Part shown: one piece after another, positions 11,140 to 25,229 of the stretch
How positions within the stretch are numbered: the first letter of the stretch is position 1
Layout: the number at the start of each line of letters is the position of its first letter
Origin: Carex sylvatica
Lineage: Eukaryota > Streptophyta > Magnoliopsida > Poales > Cyperaceae
NCBI GenBank assembly: GCA_964058845.1
Contig: CAXKVR010000048.1
Location: 434,001 to 498,000, forward strand
Reading direction: 5' to 3'
Length of the DNA: 64,000 nucleotides
The notes under the pieces: model-generated
The model's database searches: none
What the model was told of the DNA's origin: nothing
Seen by the model: the letters and a program-made list of their open reading frames with translations, nothing else
Translations under genes and position numbers: made by a program

Positions 11140-11507
11140 ATCCGTTGTAATTGAATCCATCCGCATCAATCCATATTTAGAAAAAGTGTGCTTTTGTTTC
11201 TGGGTTATCGGATTCGGATCTCATCTCTGGTTTACTGCTGATCCGTTTAACGCCTTTTGCTTTACAAGGATATCCAAACGGATCGGATAGGATGCTGAAA
11301 CTGAATCCTAACCGGATTAAGCTAGCAGAAACTGAGAAACAGGTTTATATATGATTTCTCTGTGCAACGCGGAAAGAGATAGAGGAAGAAAACTGATTCC
11401 TCTCCTCCCTCCCTGAAAGGCAAAGAGACATAAAAGAGAGAGAAAACAAATGCTCTTAAGTCTAAGCTAATCATAGACAAGGCAAAGGCATCATATATAG
11501 TTCAAAA

Positions 11508-12367
11508 ATGACTGGACAGACTTGTTTTGAGCTATGCACAGAGAGCCTTGGTTTTGAGAGCGGCGACTGCAGTGTCGGAGAAGGAGAAGAAGAGCTCAAT
11601 CTGCTAATTCCATCTGCACCGACGAAAAATGAAGAGAAGGTTGAGAATGTGTTTGAACAAAATCAAGATCAAGCACGAGAAGATGAAATTAGAGTTGAAG
11701 GCAAAAGGCAAAAGAGCTTTCCGCCGCCCTTGCGGTGGATGACCACCCATGCCGGCAAACAAAGTTCCTACATGAAGTCTGAGCGCAAGGATGGACGGTT
11801 GATCTTGACCGAGGTCCGGATTGAACGACCAGAAGTGTTTCAGGTTAGCACTGGTAATTCTAATTTCTAATTTCTATCTAGAATTATTAAAGAAATCATT
11901 AATTTGTTACATGTCTATCACAAGCGTACCAGATTGTAAACTCATACTAATATATATACCAAAAAATCCCACTAATGTCAGTATCTGAGAAAAGGAAAAA
12001 CAGCAGGTAATTAAATGTTGAAATTTTCTTTATGTGCCCTCAAATTAAATTTCAAATTAGATAAACTACTGTATGTTTGATACTGGAATGACTTACCCCA
12101 CTAATTTCAAATGAGCAAAAAATGCCTCCTTTCTTTGCTGGCTATACATAATGCATGTACTATATATATATATAGGTGACGAGGGAGAACGGACGGTTGA
12201 GATTTTGCTTCCCATGGACAGAAGAGATGGTGGAAGAAGAGGTGGTTATGGCAAGAGAAGAAGAAATGGAGCCAGTAAGGAGGGAGGGGTTTTGTAGCTA
12301 TCAGGGAGAATGTAGTAACAGATCAATGCATCAATGGTGGCATCATGGGTTCGTCACGACAGCGTGA
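11508..12367 (+). CDS. FANTASTIC FOUR (FAF)-like protein
   Basis: Two exons, 11508-11843 and 12176-12367 (CAG/GTTAGC ... TATATAG/GTGACG), encode 175 residues. The joined frame contains the FAF domain: FPPPLRWMTT (about residue 73), SYMKSERKDGRLILTEVRIE, RPEVFQ and, across the junction, VTRENGRLRFCFPW. A Glu-rich stretch (EEMVEEEVVMAREEE) follows, as is usual in this family. FAF proteins are plant-specific regulators; the founding members modulate shoot meristem size through the WUSCHEL pathway. This short protein belongs to the wider FAF-like set, so its exact role is open. The intron contains a TATA-repeat run just before the acceptor. Confidence 0.85.
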
Positions 12368-13155
12368 GCACACTATTTAGTAGCAAGTCTGATCCATTTG
12401 CATTCACAACAATATTGTAATTGATGAGGGATATATTATATACATGTCTATGGCCAAATTTCTGGCAATTTTGCTAAGTATATTATCATTGCACAAGTTG
12501 AAGAGTACTGTCACCTCAACTGATATTGCCAAACCAAGCAACATTCGACACGGAGAGCAGGATGCTGTTGTCGCCACTTGTCGCTTTTGTTGATTTTTTT
12601 TTTTTTTTGGTTATATGATTCATGTGATTAATTCTTGAGAATGAAAGAAAATGAACCGGGAGTTTCATATGCCTTAGAGCTGGGCACCATAAATTTGTTT
12701 CAAGCCCTGTTCGTTGCATTTAGTAATTAGTATACAAAGAAAAAAAAATCAAGAAAATGTTACACATAAATTTTTCCGAATTTTTTTTAATACCATAATA
12801 AAAAATAAAAAACCAAAACACCTTGAAACGAGAATTTTGATATTTATATTTTGAGACCTCTAAGTCAATCTGCAGCTCTTCATAAATGGACTGCAGATTG
12901 ACTGTGCAACTCGTGGAAATCTCCCAAATGAGGGTGTTTTGTTTTTGGTTTTTTTTTTTTCCAATTACGATAAGAATACAAATTTCGGTAATTTTTTAAT
13001 ATATAGACTTTTTGTGTTTTTGGGCAAAACTTTGGAATAATAACACAAAGTAAGAAAGTGAGCAACTGTCCTTTATGTCCTTCATTCTAACAGATCAAAT
13101 AATATTAATGTAGTTAGGAAAAATTTACTAATTTTCTTTAACTTCTAGTATACAT
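12368..13155. other. 3' flank of FAF-like gene, non-coding
   Basis: Probable 3' UTR, then AT-rich spacer with poly-T runs near 12593 and 12949. Around 12870-12906 the words tcaatctgcag and ctgcagattga form a short inverted repeat. No gene is seen. Confidence 0.4.
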
Positions 13156-13539
13156 ATAGGGTAAATGTCACTGAACATCACTAAATTTTGTCCTTTGTTA
13201 CGGATTGGTCACTCGAGTTTGATTTGTTTTTTTGTAGCCACTAGATTTTTCATTTGCTCCAATCAAGTCACTCTGTAACTTTTTTGTCCAAAATATTAAT
13301 GAAATATGTTAATTTCGTCCAAAATACTAACAGAATATGCTGATTCCATCCAAAATTCTATTGAAATATACTCATTTCATCAAAAAATACTAACAAAAAT
13401 GTTATATTTTATTAATTCTTTTGATGAAAAAATTATAAAATGACTTAATTAGAATAAATAAAAAGTTCAATAACTACAAATAAATAAATCAAATTTGAAT
13501 AACAGAAGACAAAATTTAGTGACCTGAGCGAAATTTATC
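13156..13539. mobile_element. Foldback MITE with 7-bp flanking repeat
   Basis: The left side reads agggtaaatgtcact...cactaaattttgtc and the right side gacaaaatttagtgacctgagcgaaatttatc, so the ends pair imperfectly over about 40 bases. Flanking tatacat at 13149-13155 and 13540-13546 is a likely target duplication. It has no coding capacity. Superfamily is not assigned. Confidence 0.65.
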
Positions 13540-13930
13540 TATACATGTATGATGTATATGCATATATATCAATAATTAGCACGAACTTCAAAGCAGTTCA
13601 ACAATATTGTATTGCAAATGAGATGAAACTTTTTTGAAGAAAAAATATTGTGAGATAAAATTTACTAATGTGATTCATGAGTTCAATTTTAAAGTTTATT
13701 AGTTTGGTTTTAGTGACGAAATGGTACGTGTAGATATCAAATTTACAAACTCATTTAGTTTATTTAGTATATAATTATTAAAATAAATAAAATTTTAAAT
13801 CTTTATTTTCTATTGTTTTAAATTTTCATTAAAAGTCAATACAAATATATTTTGCCCATAAAATTACAACTTAAATTTCTGAGCGGAAGGGTATCGAAAC
13901 CGTCCGAACTTTCTAAACGGATCCCGAATT

Positions 13931-14065
13931 GATATCAGCTAAGGTAGCTCAAGTTTTAAGTTTATATAATGACCATTGCATCTTATTTATCACGCGCCAG
14001 ATTGGTCCGGATTCTGATCGGACGGACAGATCTAAACTCCCAAATTTAAGTTACCTCAGAGTATC
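13931..14065. mobile_element. MITE, subfamily D, copy 1
   Basis: In reverse complement, gatactctgaggtaac... and ccgtccgatcagaatccgga match the subfamily D copy at 23570-23744. The ends gatatcagctaaggtagctc and ttaagttacctcagagtatc are imperfect inverted repeats. It lies within 100 bp of the ABP1 start codon. Exact borders are uncertain. Confidence 0.55.
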
Positions 14066-14163
14066 TGGACTAGATAAAGCAGGGGAAAAAATGTAAAAGA
14101 GAGAAGATTACTTGTTGTGCGGTTAATCCCCAAGCGAAGGATTCGAAGATAGTTTAGGGAGAG

Positions 14164-15691
<1,528 letters not shown>

Positions 15692-17573
15692 GATTTGTGC
15701 AATGCAATATTTGTTAGTTTGATGGGCTGGTGTTTCTACAGTTAAATCAACATTGTTGCTTTTCATTACCATCCTAATGTCCTGAATTCGAGATTATATA
15801 CTGTTGACATTTATAAATGAATGATAGTAAAATGACCACAAGCATGTACCAAGTTGCATCTACACTTTCAATTAACTACTTGGTAGTGGCTCAAATAGTT
15901 CAGTGTCTTTTAGGTGGTTTTCTCAAGGCAGTGACTTGAATTATCACATACCCACATACCCTCAAATGCGTATCCTCTACATCAACTCAAAAAGGAATCT
16001 CAACCGTCTGATTTTAAACGGAGTCAATTTAGCTCTTGCTTATGATATAGGAGCTCTTTAATATTAGTGTGGATCTAATCTGCACATTTTGAAACAGATC
16101 AGATGGTCAGGATTTATTAACTCAAAAATTCCCTTGATGAATTATGGGATAATTACATAAATGTTGCCAACATTTTGAGCAGTTTCTCAAAATGCGTTGA
16201 AATAGTATATTTTTTAGACTGTCGGGTTTTTTGAAATATACAGGTTTCACTGACAAAAATTATTATCTATAAAAGCACAAGTAATTATTATTAATTATTT
16301 AAAAATACAAATAGTATATAATCAAAGAGATAACAACATAAATGAAATTTCTAATAAGAATCTAAAAACAACAATATTCATGTAATGACATCTTTATAAT
16401 CCAACACAATATATTTTAACTAAAAATAAAATCATGATTCAGAAGACAATAATATATAAATAAATTATTTTAAGAAAAATAAAAGATAAACAAATTCGAC
16501 AATGTATTTTAAAGCACAATTCATTTTTAAATTTTTGTTGATTTAAATGGTAATTTAAAGCTCTATCCAAAATTTATAATTTGTAAATTCCATTTCATTG
16601 CATTGTTTGATAGGGTCGGATTTTAACCGATACATATGTATTCAACGGATTGAACAAAATATAATCCATAGTTCCATACCAATCCAAATTAAATTTTAAA
16701 TCCATTATTTGCATTGTCAGAAAAATATTATGCTGTTATTTTTCTTCTACAGCAACATGATACTGCTTTCTAAATGGTTAATATAATTTAGTGTCGTAAA
16801 AACAAGTCATCACCCACAAATGATCAAGTCAAAACTAATAACCCACCGCAATGTGTAGGCCAAAACCTAATAACCAGCTGCAATGCAAAGCTAAGGTTCT
16901 TATTCATGCGATTACTGCACAACATCACTGATTGAGAATTATTTTTTTATTAGCATTGTATTACAGATAAAAATAACAACAGTTACTTCAACAACAGAAA
17001 CATTGAGGCTTATTGATATATAAATAGACAGTTTCATCTACCTTGTTAATAAACAAGATCAATCTAGGTAATCAACAATGTGCATAGGAATACTGCGTCT
17101 CTGGTACTGCATCACACACAAGAAAAAAAAAACAAATAAATAAATAAATTATAAAAGCACATATAGTACACATATTTTACCAATTATAAGATCCTACATA
17201 ATAAAGACAGTTTCAAATAACATGCTCAATAATAACTGATTTATTTTACTTTAACCTTTTTGGAATCATAGATTTTGTTAGTGATACTTTGGTATTATGC
17301 TAATAAAAAGATTCAGGCCTACACTGATAAGAATATACCAGCTACCAGCCAATTAATATGATATGTATTCACCAAATGTTTGCCCTTTCTCTAGGCCCTT
17401 TTTGTCCTGGCTAGTTGTGTTTGATTTAAACAATCACTTCAAAACACAGGTAACTGGATCAATTGGGAGAAAACAACTGAGGCACATAATTTCACAGTTC
17501 ATTGTCAATGAGAAGTGGGTTAAATTAAGATAATAGACTAATACATACAAGAATAAAATTTTATATTACCTAA
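15692..17573. other. Intergenic spacer between ABP1 and GSH2
   Basis: Convergent 3' flanks of ABP1 and GSH2. It contains a truncated subfamily B MITE at 15964-16135. The remainder is AT-rich, with no gene, RNA gene or clear terminal repeats that I can support. Confidence 0.4.
15964..16135. mobile_element. MITE, subfamily B, truncated copy 2
   Basis: Starts aatgcgtatcctctacatca and contains the B interior (aaacggagtcaatttagctc, tttaatattagtgtggatct). It ends at ttaactcaaaaattccctt without the terminal GGATACG, so the right end is lost. Confidence 0.65.
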
Positions 17574-20500
17574 TCATGTGAGATACACACTGTCCAAAAC
17601 TGCAAATCCAGCCGCCACACCTCCTTCATTTGAAGAAGAAACTTTTGTGCGCATCAAGTACCCACTTTGCTCATTTACTATCACTTTGTCTTTGTTCCTG
17701 ACAGCAAACATGCAATATACGTTTTTCAGTATACAATGATCAGTCAAATTCCAATAAGTATATTGGTTAAATACAGAGTCAATTTAAACATTTAAGATCT
17801 CAAATTAGGATAGTGAATATCAATAACAGAAAACAACTGAAACATCGGTACCAAATGCTGTGGGCAGACAAATTTAGTAAGAACAGGAGCTTGTCATATC
17901 ATAGGGATTACAGATTGATGTTTAATAATCTGGTTTACTTTTACTAGCTATTGTTTTAAAAGATTTCTCTTCTTCCTGAGCAAGGAATTTGATTTAGCCC
18001 AAAATTACACTAAAATGATGACCAGAATTATACCTCAAGTAGGCCCCATATATGCCGAGTTCAGAGATCGTCTTCTCCGTATGAGAAATTCCATCTCGAA
18101 TAAGATAAGAAAGAGAATCTTTCGGGAATATTCTCTGCATTAGTATGTATGCAGCAAGCCCATCGTTTCCTTCATTTCTTAACTTTTTCAATGTTTCACG
18201 TACATCTGTTCCATAGATGTTGTTCCCTACATTAAAGAATAAAAACAGAAGTCAGAACTGAAGTAAATGGAGATATGCACAAGAATTATAACTATTAAGA
18301 CAAAGAAGGTTCCATGAAAGATTATATTTTTAAACTGGTCAGGCTTGATATGGGTATGCACTAATACCATACTGGTTGGTATAGAAACCATCAGCGCAGT
18401 TGTTCTGATATATTTGTCAGAGTTAGGGTTTAATGCAAAAATTACACCTCCTCCTTCTCGCTGGGGCTTGAGAACATACAATTCGGGTTTATCCATAGCA
18501 GTTCTCACAATTTCTTCATTATCTAAGCTCCACAAACCAGCAAAGCATTTCTGTAATGTTGCTACTTGATCCTTGTTTTCAATGAACCTATTGTACAGCA
18601 CCAAAAGCTTAGAAAGTTTCAGCTTATTATTAGAAAGCAAACCATAGAATGCAGCTTTCCAATAATACAAAACACTTGAAAAGTGTCAACTGATTTGCAC
18701 CTAATTTCGCAATACAATATGGAAACTGGAGTATAAAGTTATAAAACAGTGCATTTCAACTTTCTGCTACTACTGTCAGTTCCTAATAATGGATGCAAAA
18801 AAATAGTAAATAAATAAAAACATCAGATTGTGGCCAAAAAAGCACTGGACTGAACAAAGGTATGCTCAACAAAGGGGTACAACAGTATATTGATTGTATA
18901 AAATTGTGCAGTAGACCAAAAATAATGTTCAGTAAAAAAAGAAAGAATATACTACTTGATTAAGTTTAGCTAACACCAAAACAGCTTGGTGATGGGTGAT
19001 GGATTTTTTTTTTTGCGACCAAAAAACATTTCATGGAAAAACATCATCATGATATGCTCTTGCAAAAAGTCAAGCACCATGTTTATACCAAAAAAAATAT
19101 GATGCATCCCCTACAAGATATGAGAAATATTAATCCGACATGGGAACAGAATCATCCATCCCGCATCGCGTGGACAGTTTAGATTCACGGGGCAGTTTAG
19201 ATTCGTGTGGATCTGCCCCATCCACATGAACCTCAACACGGATTGGACCAGTATTAACAGGCATCAGATCAAATTTGGTCTGGTAAGGAAACAAGTTATA
19301 TCTAATTTTCAGGAATTGGCAGGGAAAGGAATACATGTTGGTTTCCATGTCTTAGGGACGCACATGAGGAGCTCACATCTGTTCCCATTTCTGTCATAGT
19401 GACAGCAGCATGACAGCAACTGGATGCCATCTGATGTCTCTCAGATTGTTTGGACTTGATCAAATTATATTTTAAGTGCCGATCCAGGCTGTCAAATTTT
19501 GATCAAAGTGCTCAAAATCAATCAAATGCCTCTTGAACTATGGCAATAATTCATCAAAGCAGTATGACATGCCTTCTGATGTCTCTCAGATTGTTTGGAC
19601 TTGATCAAATTAGACAGCTCGGACCTCAAAACCAGCCCTTATTATATTAAGTACCGATCCAGGCTGTCAAATTTTGCTCAAAATGCTCAAATCAATTAAA
19701 CGCCTCTTGCACTATGACAATAATTCATAAAATAAGGATTTAATATAGAAATAATTTACATATTTTAGGGATATGACATTTTTTAAGTTTTGCAGGGACA
19801 CACAATTTTTTTTCCTAAAAGAGCTAAAACAAGCTTGTTATTTCTACTTAAAGGTGTTACAAAACAATGAAACTGTGAGGTACCTTTCAAGTATGTTAGG
19901 TTTTGCAAGTTCTTGTTGAATCTTTTTTGTTCCCACAAGGTGATATGCTATTGATGGGCATTTTACTGCAATAGAACCTTCAATCAATAACCTTGCTCTC
20001 CACTCCTGTAAAATGTTCAGGTCAGAAAAGTTACCAAATAAAAGGACGTGTTAGACTCTACACTACTTGGAAATTTTGGTCTGCATGCACCATCGTCTTT
20101 CTGTTTAGTCGAGACATACTGAGATAAAAAGATGGAATGCGCAATTTCAGTCAGCACTTGCATCTGGGATTGCGTATTCGGTATAATAAAGTTTATTTCA
20201 ACTTCATAGTTCCCCTTGGAAAAAGAACTGTTATCTTGAAATAAACTATTTAATTACCATTTCAGAAGGATAATCGTTTGGTGTGTACCCAGCTCTAAAA
20301 TAGACCACGGCAATGGAATGTCCATCTCTGAATGCAAAAACACAAAAAAAAATAAGTGGCAGATAAATTGACATAATGAATGACAAATGTAACTTTTTTC
20401 CCAAAAATATAACGAAATTTGAATTTAATATTAGAAGTAATGTACATACACGACTAGTGTGCCATTAGGAAGAACATGACCTTGAGCATCTATCTCTGCC

Positions 20501-23301
20501 AATGTTTTCCGGATGGATGCAACACCATGCGTAATATAATGTTAAGGTAAATTTTTAATAATATATATATCAACCAACAACTAGCTCCAGCTGAGAAAGG
20601 AAAACAAAAGCACCAAGGTGGTAAACTTGAGAGGAATCTCTTCGCAGAAGAATCAAACATGAAACAGACACAAGATACTAATCCCAAGATGGTAAACTTG
20701 TGTTACAGTAAAGAAGTGTATTCATCTCCAAAGAATAGCATGTTTGCTAAGTAAAAGAAGGATATTTGTCCTTGAGAACAGTGCTTAGCCAATATTGGTC
20801 GTACATGTTCCTTTCTTCATCTTGAACAACCACCATAACAACAGAACTGGATAATGAGAATGACAAGTTATTATTACCTCTTGAAAAAACCGAAATAAAT
20901 CCAAAAAGCAGATTAAAAACCTCATATTGCTAACTGTATTGAACTGGTTATACCCAGCTCCATCTTATAACAAATCAGTCATAGCCATTAAGGTACATAA
21001 GTAAAAGCAATATCCTTTTCTTAGCAGGAAATATATCTAAGGTTACTGAATGCGTAGCTACCTGCTATCGTTATACTCTGACCATGCTTTGGCTAATGAT
21101 CCAGCAAATTGATTCACAGCTGGGTTTTCAGGAACATTTCTAAAATCCAAACCAAGGTCCTTGCCATAATGCCCAAGTAAATTCCTGCATGTTAAAACAA
21201 CACCAGAAAAAAATATTGGATATTCTTGGCCTTCCTTTTAAGTTAGAAAGAAAAGCAACAAAATAACATCTTAACATGAGAGTGATGTTATTCAAATTTG
21301 GGGGCCAGCCAGATTCTAATTTTCCATGTAAAGTTTTTTTATAGTAATTCAACTATTCAAGTCATACTGAGGTCAACAGTCATTTCCCTATAAGTATATA
21401 TGACTCCAAATAATATTTAAGACACCATTTATATTTTTTTGGGTAATTTGCAAATAAAACCAAACTATATTAAATGTTTACAGCTCTTGGATTTCCATAT
21501 CAGAAGGATGGCCTGTTATTTCAAGAAAATAACATATTGTGGTCTACAAAAACTACATAAAAAGCTAATGGTGATTAATTTCACCTGTGAAGCTCAGCCA
21601 CTAGTGAACCAAGACCAGGGAAAGAAGAAGAAATAGTGTTGAGTTCTATTTGATAAAGCATGTCCGTCTCCGAATCTATCATATAATCTGACCTGTGCAA
21701 ACCCAGCCGTATTTCCTGAAACAAGTCATTTTCTCTGGTATGCCGTCAATTCTTAATTTCTTTAAAAGCACTTTTAAAAAGAAAAAACAGCAGTCCATGG
21801 GCTAATTTTCTATTTTTTGTGTCAGTACCTTCTCATATAATTACCGTTTTTGTTTATTTTACAAGAATTTCATAGTATTTAGCTGAACAACAGAAGTGCT
21901 ACTTTTGTCATATAAAAGATACTGTAAGAAAATGGGTGAACATGGCATGGACCAAAGTATAATATAGAAGTAATTACCTCCTTTTTATTAAGTGAAAGCA
22001 TCTTCAGATGGATTTCTAGTAGCCTTCCTGTGAATTCATCAACCTTCTTTGTTCTAAAAAAAGGGACTTTACATGTTATTAACCTCGTAAAAATCCAAGT
22101 TCAAAGTTTACAGAACCAATGCTTTGGAGGAGGGTATAAAGAAATTCCTTCTCTACAAGTGATGCTATGAAGCATTACTAGGTCCAACCAGGTTACCGAC
22201 TTGCTCTCAATCTGTAACTTTCCTAGATTAACTTTCTGTTGGATTCTTTATTTTTTGTCTTGGGTTAAGGAATGAAGGACTAAAAATCATAAATCCATTT
22301 AAATTCTTTAGTCTTAAGCCTGAGAATACCATTGGTAAAAGCAAGTAAAGAGGGGCTTAGTACAGGGATGTGCTTCTTACATGTTACACACAGAAAATTA
22401 GAAATCACATTTCAATAGGAGAATAACCTGGACAAAGAATTTTGCAAAAATTCAGCATCCAAGCTGACCCGATCGACCAACTCATTAAATAAAGGTGCCA
22501 GCTCACAAGCTTGTCTCCAATAAGATGTGGGAACTGGAGTGGGAGTCAAAGAAAATGGTGCATGCACCATGCCTACACCTGGTACCTTCCCGGATCTCTG
22601 AAAACAGTATTATCTAAAATTTAGTCAATTCAGGAAACAAATAGTTCATGCTGCAAGTTTCATTGAGTCTCTTATCTGAGCGTATTAGCATCAGTTCTGA
22701 AATTTGCATAATTACCTCTTGAACCCCATATTCAATCAATTAACCTGAAAATTGCCCACAAAATGAAATGATGACATCTTTAGTTACAAACTGTTCCATT
22801 ATTATAGTTGAAATGACAATGGGGTGACGCATGCTTAACTTGCGTCATCTTAGTTGTCTAATAAGTTCCAATAAGTTGGTTAAACAAGTCAGCGCGATCT
22901 CGGTCTAAAAAAAAATGTAAGGAATTGGACTCGCTACACGAACTACCATACCAGGAGAAGTGAAAACAAAATATTTCCAGTACCGAGTTGGAGCGATCGC
23001 CTACTACAAGCCCATGAAGAGCACTCCAAATTAACGCATCGTTCATCACCTTGTCCAGAAACTCATCGCTTAACAACTCGTCGGAGCCGCCGGGCCTCCA
23101 GGCGGCCAATGGGGAAGAAATCGACGAAGACGAAAGGCTCATGGTGAAACTAGTATGTCGACTGCGGTGGTACTGGAGAGAAGTGACATGAAGAGGAAAA
23201 GATGAAAATGGATTGGTATATCGCTCGGAACGAGAGGTGATAGTGGTTTTAAGCGGTAAAGCGGAGGGAGAAAGGGAAAGGTTGGAGCAGCCTATGCCCA
23301 T
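17574..23301 (-). CDS. GSH2: Glutathione synthetase, plastid-targeted
   Basis: Twelve exons (minus strand): 23301-22984, 22597-22428, 22053-21978, 21715-21585, 21184-21062, 20846-20766, 20530-20450, 20327-20258, 20005-19884, 18587-18448, 18226-18034, 17697-17574, giving 542 residues. All junctions keep frame. A Ser-rich plastid transit peptide is followed by [100 protein letters not shown], and the ATP-grasp glycine-rich loop [13 protein letters not shown] (about residues 430-440). It ends [19 protein letters not shown]. The enzyme joins gamma-glutamylcysteine and glycine with ATP, the second step of glutathione synthesis. The intron between exons 6 and 7 has AT-AC ends (listed separately). 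Start chosen at the first in-frame Met; an internal Met at 23142 could make a cytosolic form. Confidence 0.95.
19431..19735. repeat. Tandem duplication inside a GSH2 intron
   Basis: Two adjacent copies of about 145-160 bp start ctgatgtctctcagattgtt at 19431 and 19576. Both contain gatccaggctgtcaaatttt and gcctcttg...actatg. The second copy has a short insertion (gacagctcggacctcaaaac). It lies within the 1.3-kb intron between 18587 and 19884. Confidence 0.8.
20531..20765 (-). other. U12-type AT-AC intron in GSH2
   Basis: No GT-AG pair joins exons 6 and 7 in frame. The exon ends CTCAAGGACAA and the next bases are ATATCCTTCT, matching the minor-spliceosome 5' site consensus ATATCCTT. The 235-bp intron ends TTACCTTAACATTATATTAC, which has the branch-site consensus CCTTAAC about 11 bases before a terminal AC. 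Joining gives [18 protein letters not shown], the expected glutathione synthetase sequence with no gap. Confidence 0.9.
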
Positions 23302-23380
23302 TGACTGAGCAGGGCTTCTACTTTTTACTGTATATGAGATGATTCGATCGTGATTCGTGATAATAGACTTGTATAGAAAG

Positions 23381-23554
23381 GAGTGCGTATCCTCTGAGAT
23401 ATCTCATATTTTGCGTGACCGACGTGTCCGGTGCCTATTCGGGGGTGACGTAGGGGGCCAGTATTATTTGAGCTTTGAGATTCGCGCAGAGCGTATTGTA
23501 ACGGTTAAGATTTTCCAAAAGTCACGCAAAATATGAGCTATCTCAGAGAATACG
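23381..23554. mobile_element. MITE, subfamily A, copy 2
   Basis: Ends gagtgcgtatcctctgagat and atctcagagaatacg are inverted, with interior tgcgtgaccgacgtgtccgg matching copy 1 in reverse orientation. It begins 80 bp upstream of the GSH2 start codon. No clear target duplication remains. Confidence 0.8.
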
Positions 23555-23569
23555 AAAGTAGGATGTACA

Positions 23570-23744
23570 GAATCATATCCTCTGAGGTAACATAATATTT
23601 GAGATTGGATCCGGACCGTCCGATCAGAATCCGAGAATTCGGTCCGAGGTGGAATGAATGAGATCTCTTCAATGTTTGTGCCACAGTTGATTGGACGGTT
23701 TGGATCCAAATTCAATATTATTTTCCCTCAGGTGATATGCATTC
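23570..23744. mobile_element. MITE, subfamily D, copy 2
   Basis: Ends gaatcatatcctctgaggta and ccctcaggtgatatgcattc are imperfect inverted repeats. Internal inverted words are ggatccggaccgtccg and ggacggtttggatcc. It lies directly behind the subfamily A copy, about 270 bp from the GSH2 start. Confidence 0.65.
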
Positions 23745-23884
23745 GGGTTGTGCAACCTACCCGCCCCATCCGTTCAAGTTCAACACACCTAATCTCCTCT
23801 CAAAAAAAAAAAAAAAAAACCACCTAATCCAATCCGCCTTTTTTACTTAGAATAATGCCGAATTAGATGCCGGTTTAAATTTTG

Positions 23885-24065
23885 GAATGCGTATCGTCTG
23901 CATTAACTCAAATGGAAATTTTTGAGTTAATAAAATCTCAATCGTCTGATTTTAAACGGAATCAATCCGGCTCTTGTTTATAACATAAAAATTCTTTAAT
24001 ATTAGTGCAGATTTAGTCTGCACAAATTTTAAAATAGATCAAACAGTTGAGATTTATTAACTCAG
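23885..24065. mobile_element. MITE, subfamily B, copy 3 (right end lost)
   Basis: Begins gaatgcgtatcgtctgcatt and carries the B interior (tttaatattagtgcagattt). It stops after attaactcag without the terminal GGATACG. Confidence 0.65.
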
Positions 24066-24332
24066 AATACTGGAAGTCATACTGGTGCTCAAGATCTATC
24101 AAACAAAAGAAATATTAGTATTGCAAATTATAATTGCGCACAATGGTAATCTGAACAATCAACTCTTCTAGATTCAATTTTAGAATTTTTCGCTTCCAAT
24201 TCTTATAGGAAGCTTATGACATTTTTAAATAGGAAAATGTGTAAATCACTTTGTTACTCAGGCTTGCCTCTTCTAACTAGGCAAATGAAGGTGTGTAGTG
24301 TTTATCTTCAGTTAATCTGTTATAATTACAGT

Positions 24333-24420
24333 TGAATAAGGCCGTGTGTTTAGAGGAGACTGCAATTGTTGGTGCTGCGTTGAGGAAGATGGCTAAATCA
24401 CAGCATACCTGCAATCCGTT
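24333..24420 (+). other. Orphan exon-like segment
   Basis: Following tacag, a short frame reads LNKAVCLEETAIVGAALRKM then AKSQHTCN, which looks like real coding sequence rather than random AT-rich DNA. I do not recognise the protein. No partner exons were found, so it is probably gene debris. Confidence 0.3.
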
Positions 24421-24868
24421 AAAAGTTAATTATTCTGTGATTTGCATTGAAATGTTGGAGTCTTGATTACACAGTTATTATATTTATAGTGAAGAGTAAA
24501 TCAACTCTATATGACTTTTACGAAGAAAAGGAGAATTAAGTTGGTTCAATTCAATTTTGTGCTGGTATGGAAGAGCACAAGCTATTGTTTAGGTTGATCA
24601 ATTTTTCCTACTAATTTGAGGCACCTTAGATGATATGAATTCCATGCACACATGCACACATGCCATAGACCCTTGACCCAAAACCTTAAAGCCGAAATTC
24701 ATGTACATTCATGTACTATTTACTCACAATCAGGATTTGAATCCAATAGCTTTGTTCTTAACTCTCTAATTGGCATGCATTTTTAATGCAGATTGACGGG
24801 TCTGTCAGAATGAGCATACTTCCTCAGACGAGACTTGTGGCATAGTTTCCTGAAATAGTTTTATTTTA

Positions 24869-25229
24869 GACTATTTGGATAATAACCTATTTGAAGAAGC
24901 ATTGTTGGTATTTTTCAAAATGCTCAATTGGTTGGTACAAATTGACAAGGTGTTGCCAAAAAATATCCTAATTGCATGTCCAAAACTATTGTTAGGGCAA
25001 GTTGGTTAATAAATCATTTGCAAAGGATGCACATGTGGTGTTTGATGAAATTCCCCACAAAAATGTGGTTTGTTGGGGTGCACTGATTGCGGGATATGTG
25101 CAATTTGTTAAACATAAGAAAGCCATGGAGTTATTTAGGGAGACGCAATTGGCTAGGGTTACAACAGATTACGCCACTATTTCTTCACAAATGTGTGCAC
25201 TTAAGGTCAGTACATTAATTCTCACTTGA
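24869..25229 (+). pseudogene. Pentatricopeptide repeat (PPR) protein fragment
   Basis: Frames read DYLDNNLFEEALLVFFKML, then, after in-frame stops and a frame change near 25000, AHVVFDEIPHKNVVCWGALI with AGYVQ and AMELFRE. These are PPR motifs of the PLS type found in organelle RNA-editing and RNA-processing factors. No start, no further repeats and no C-terminal E/DYW domain are present, so this is a dead fragment. Confidence 0.75.

Noticed and set aside
20490..20687. Open frame across the GSH2 AT-AC intron, suggesting a retained or alternative exon
   Set aside because: It is out of frame with the conserved GSH2 sequence; U12 splice signals explain the junction exactly.
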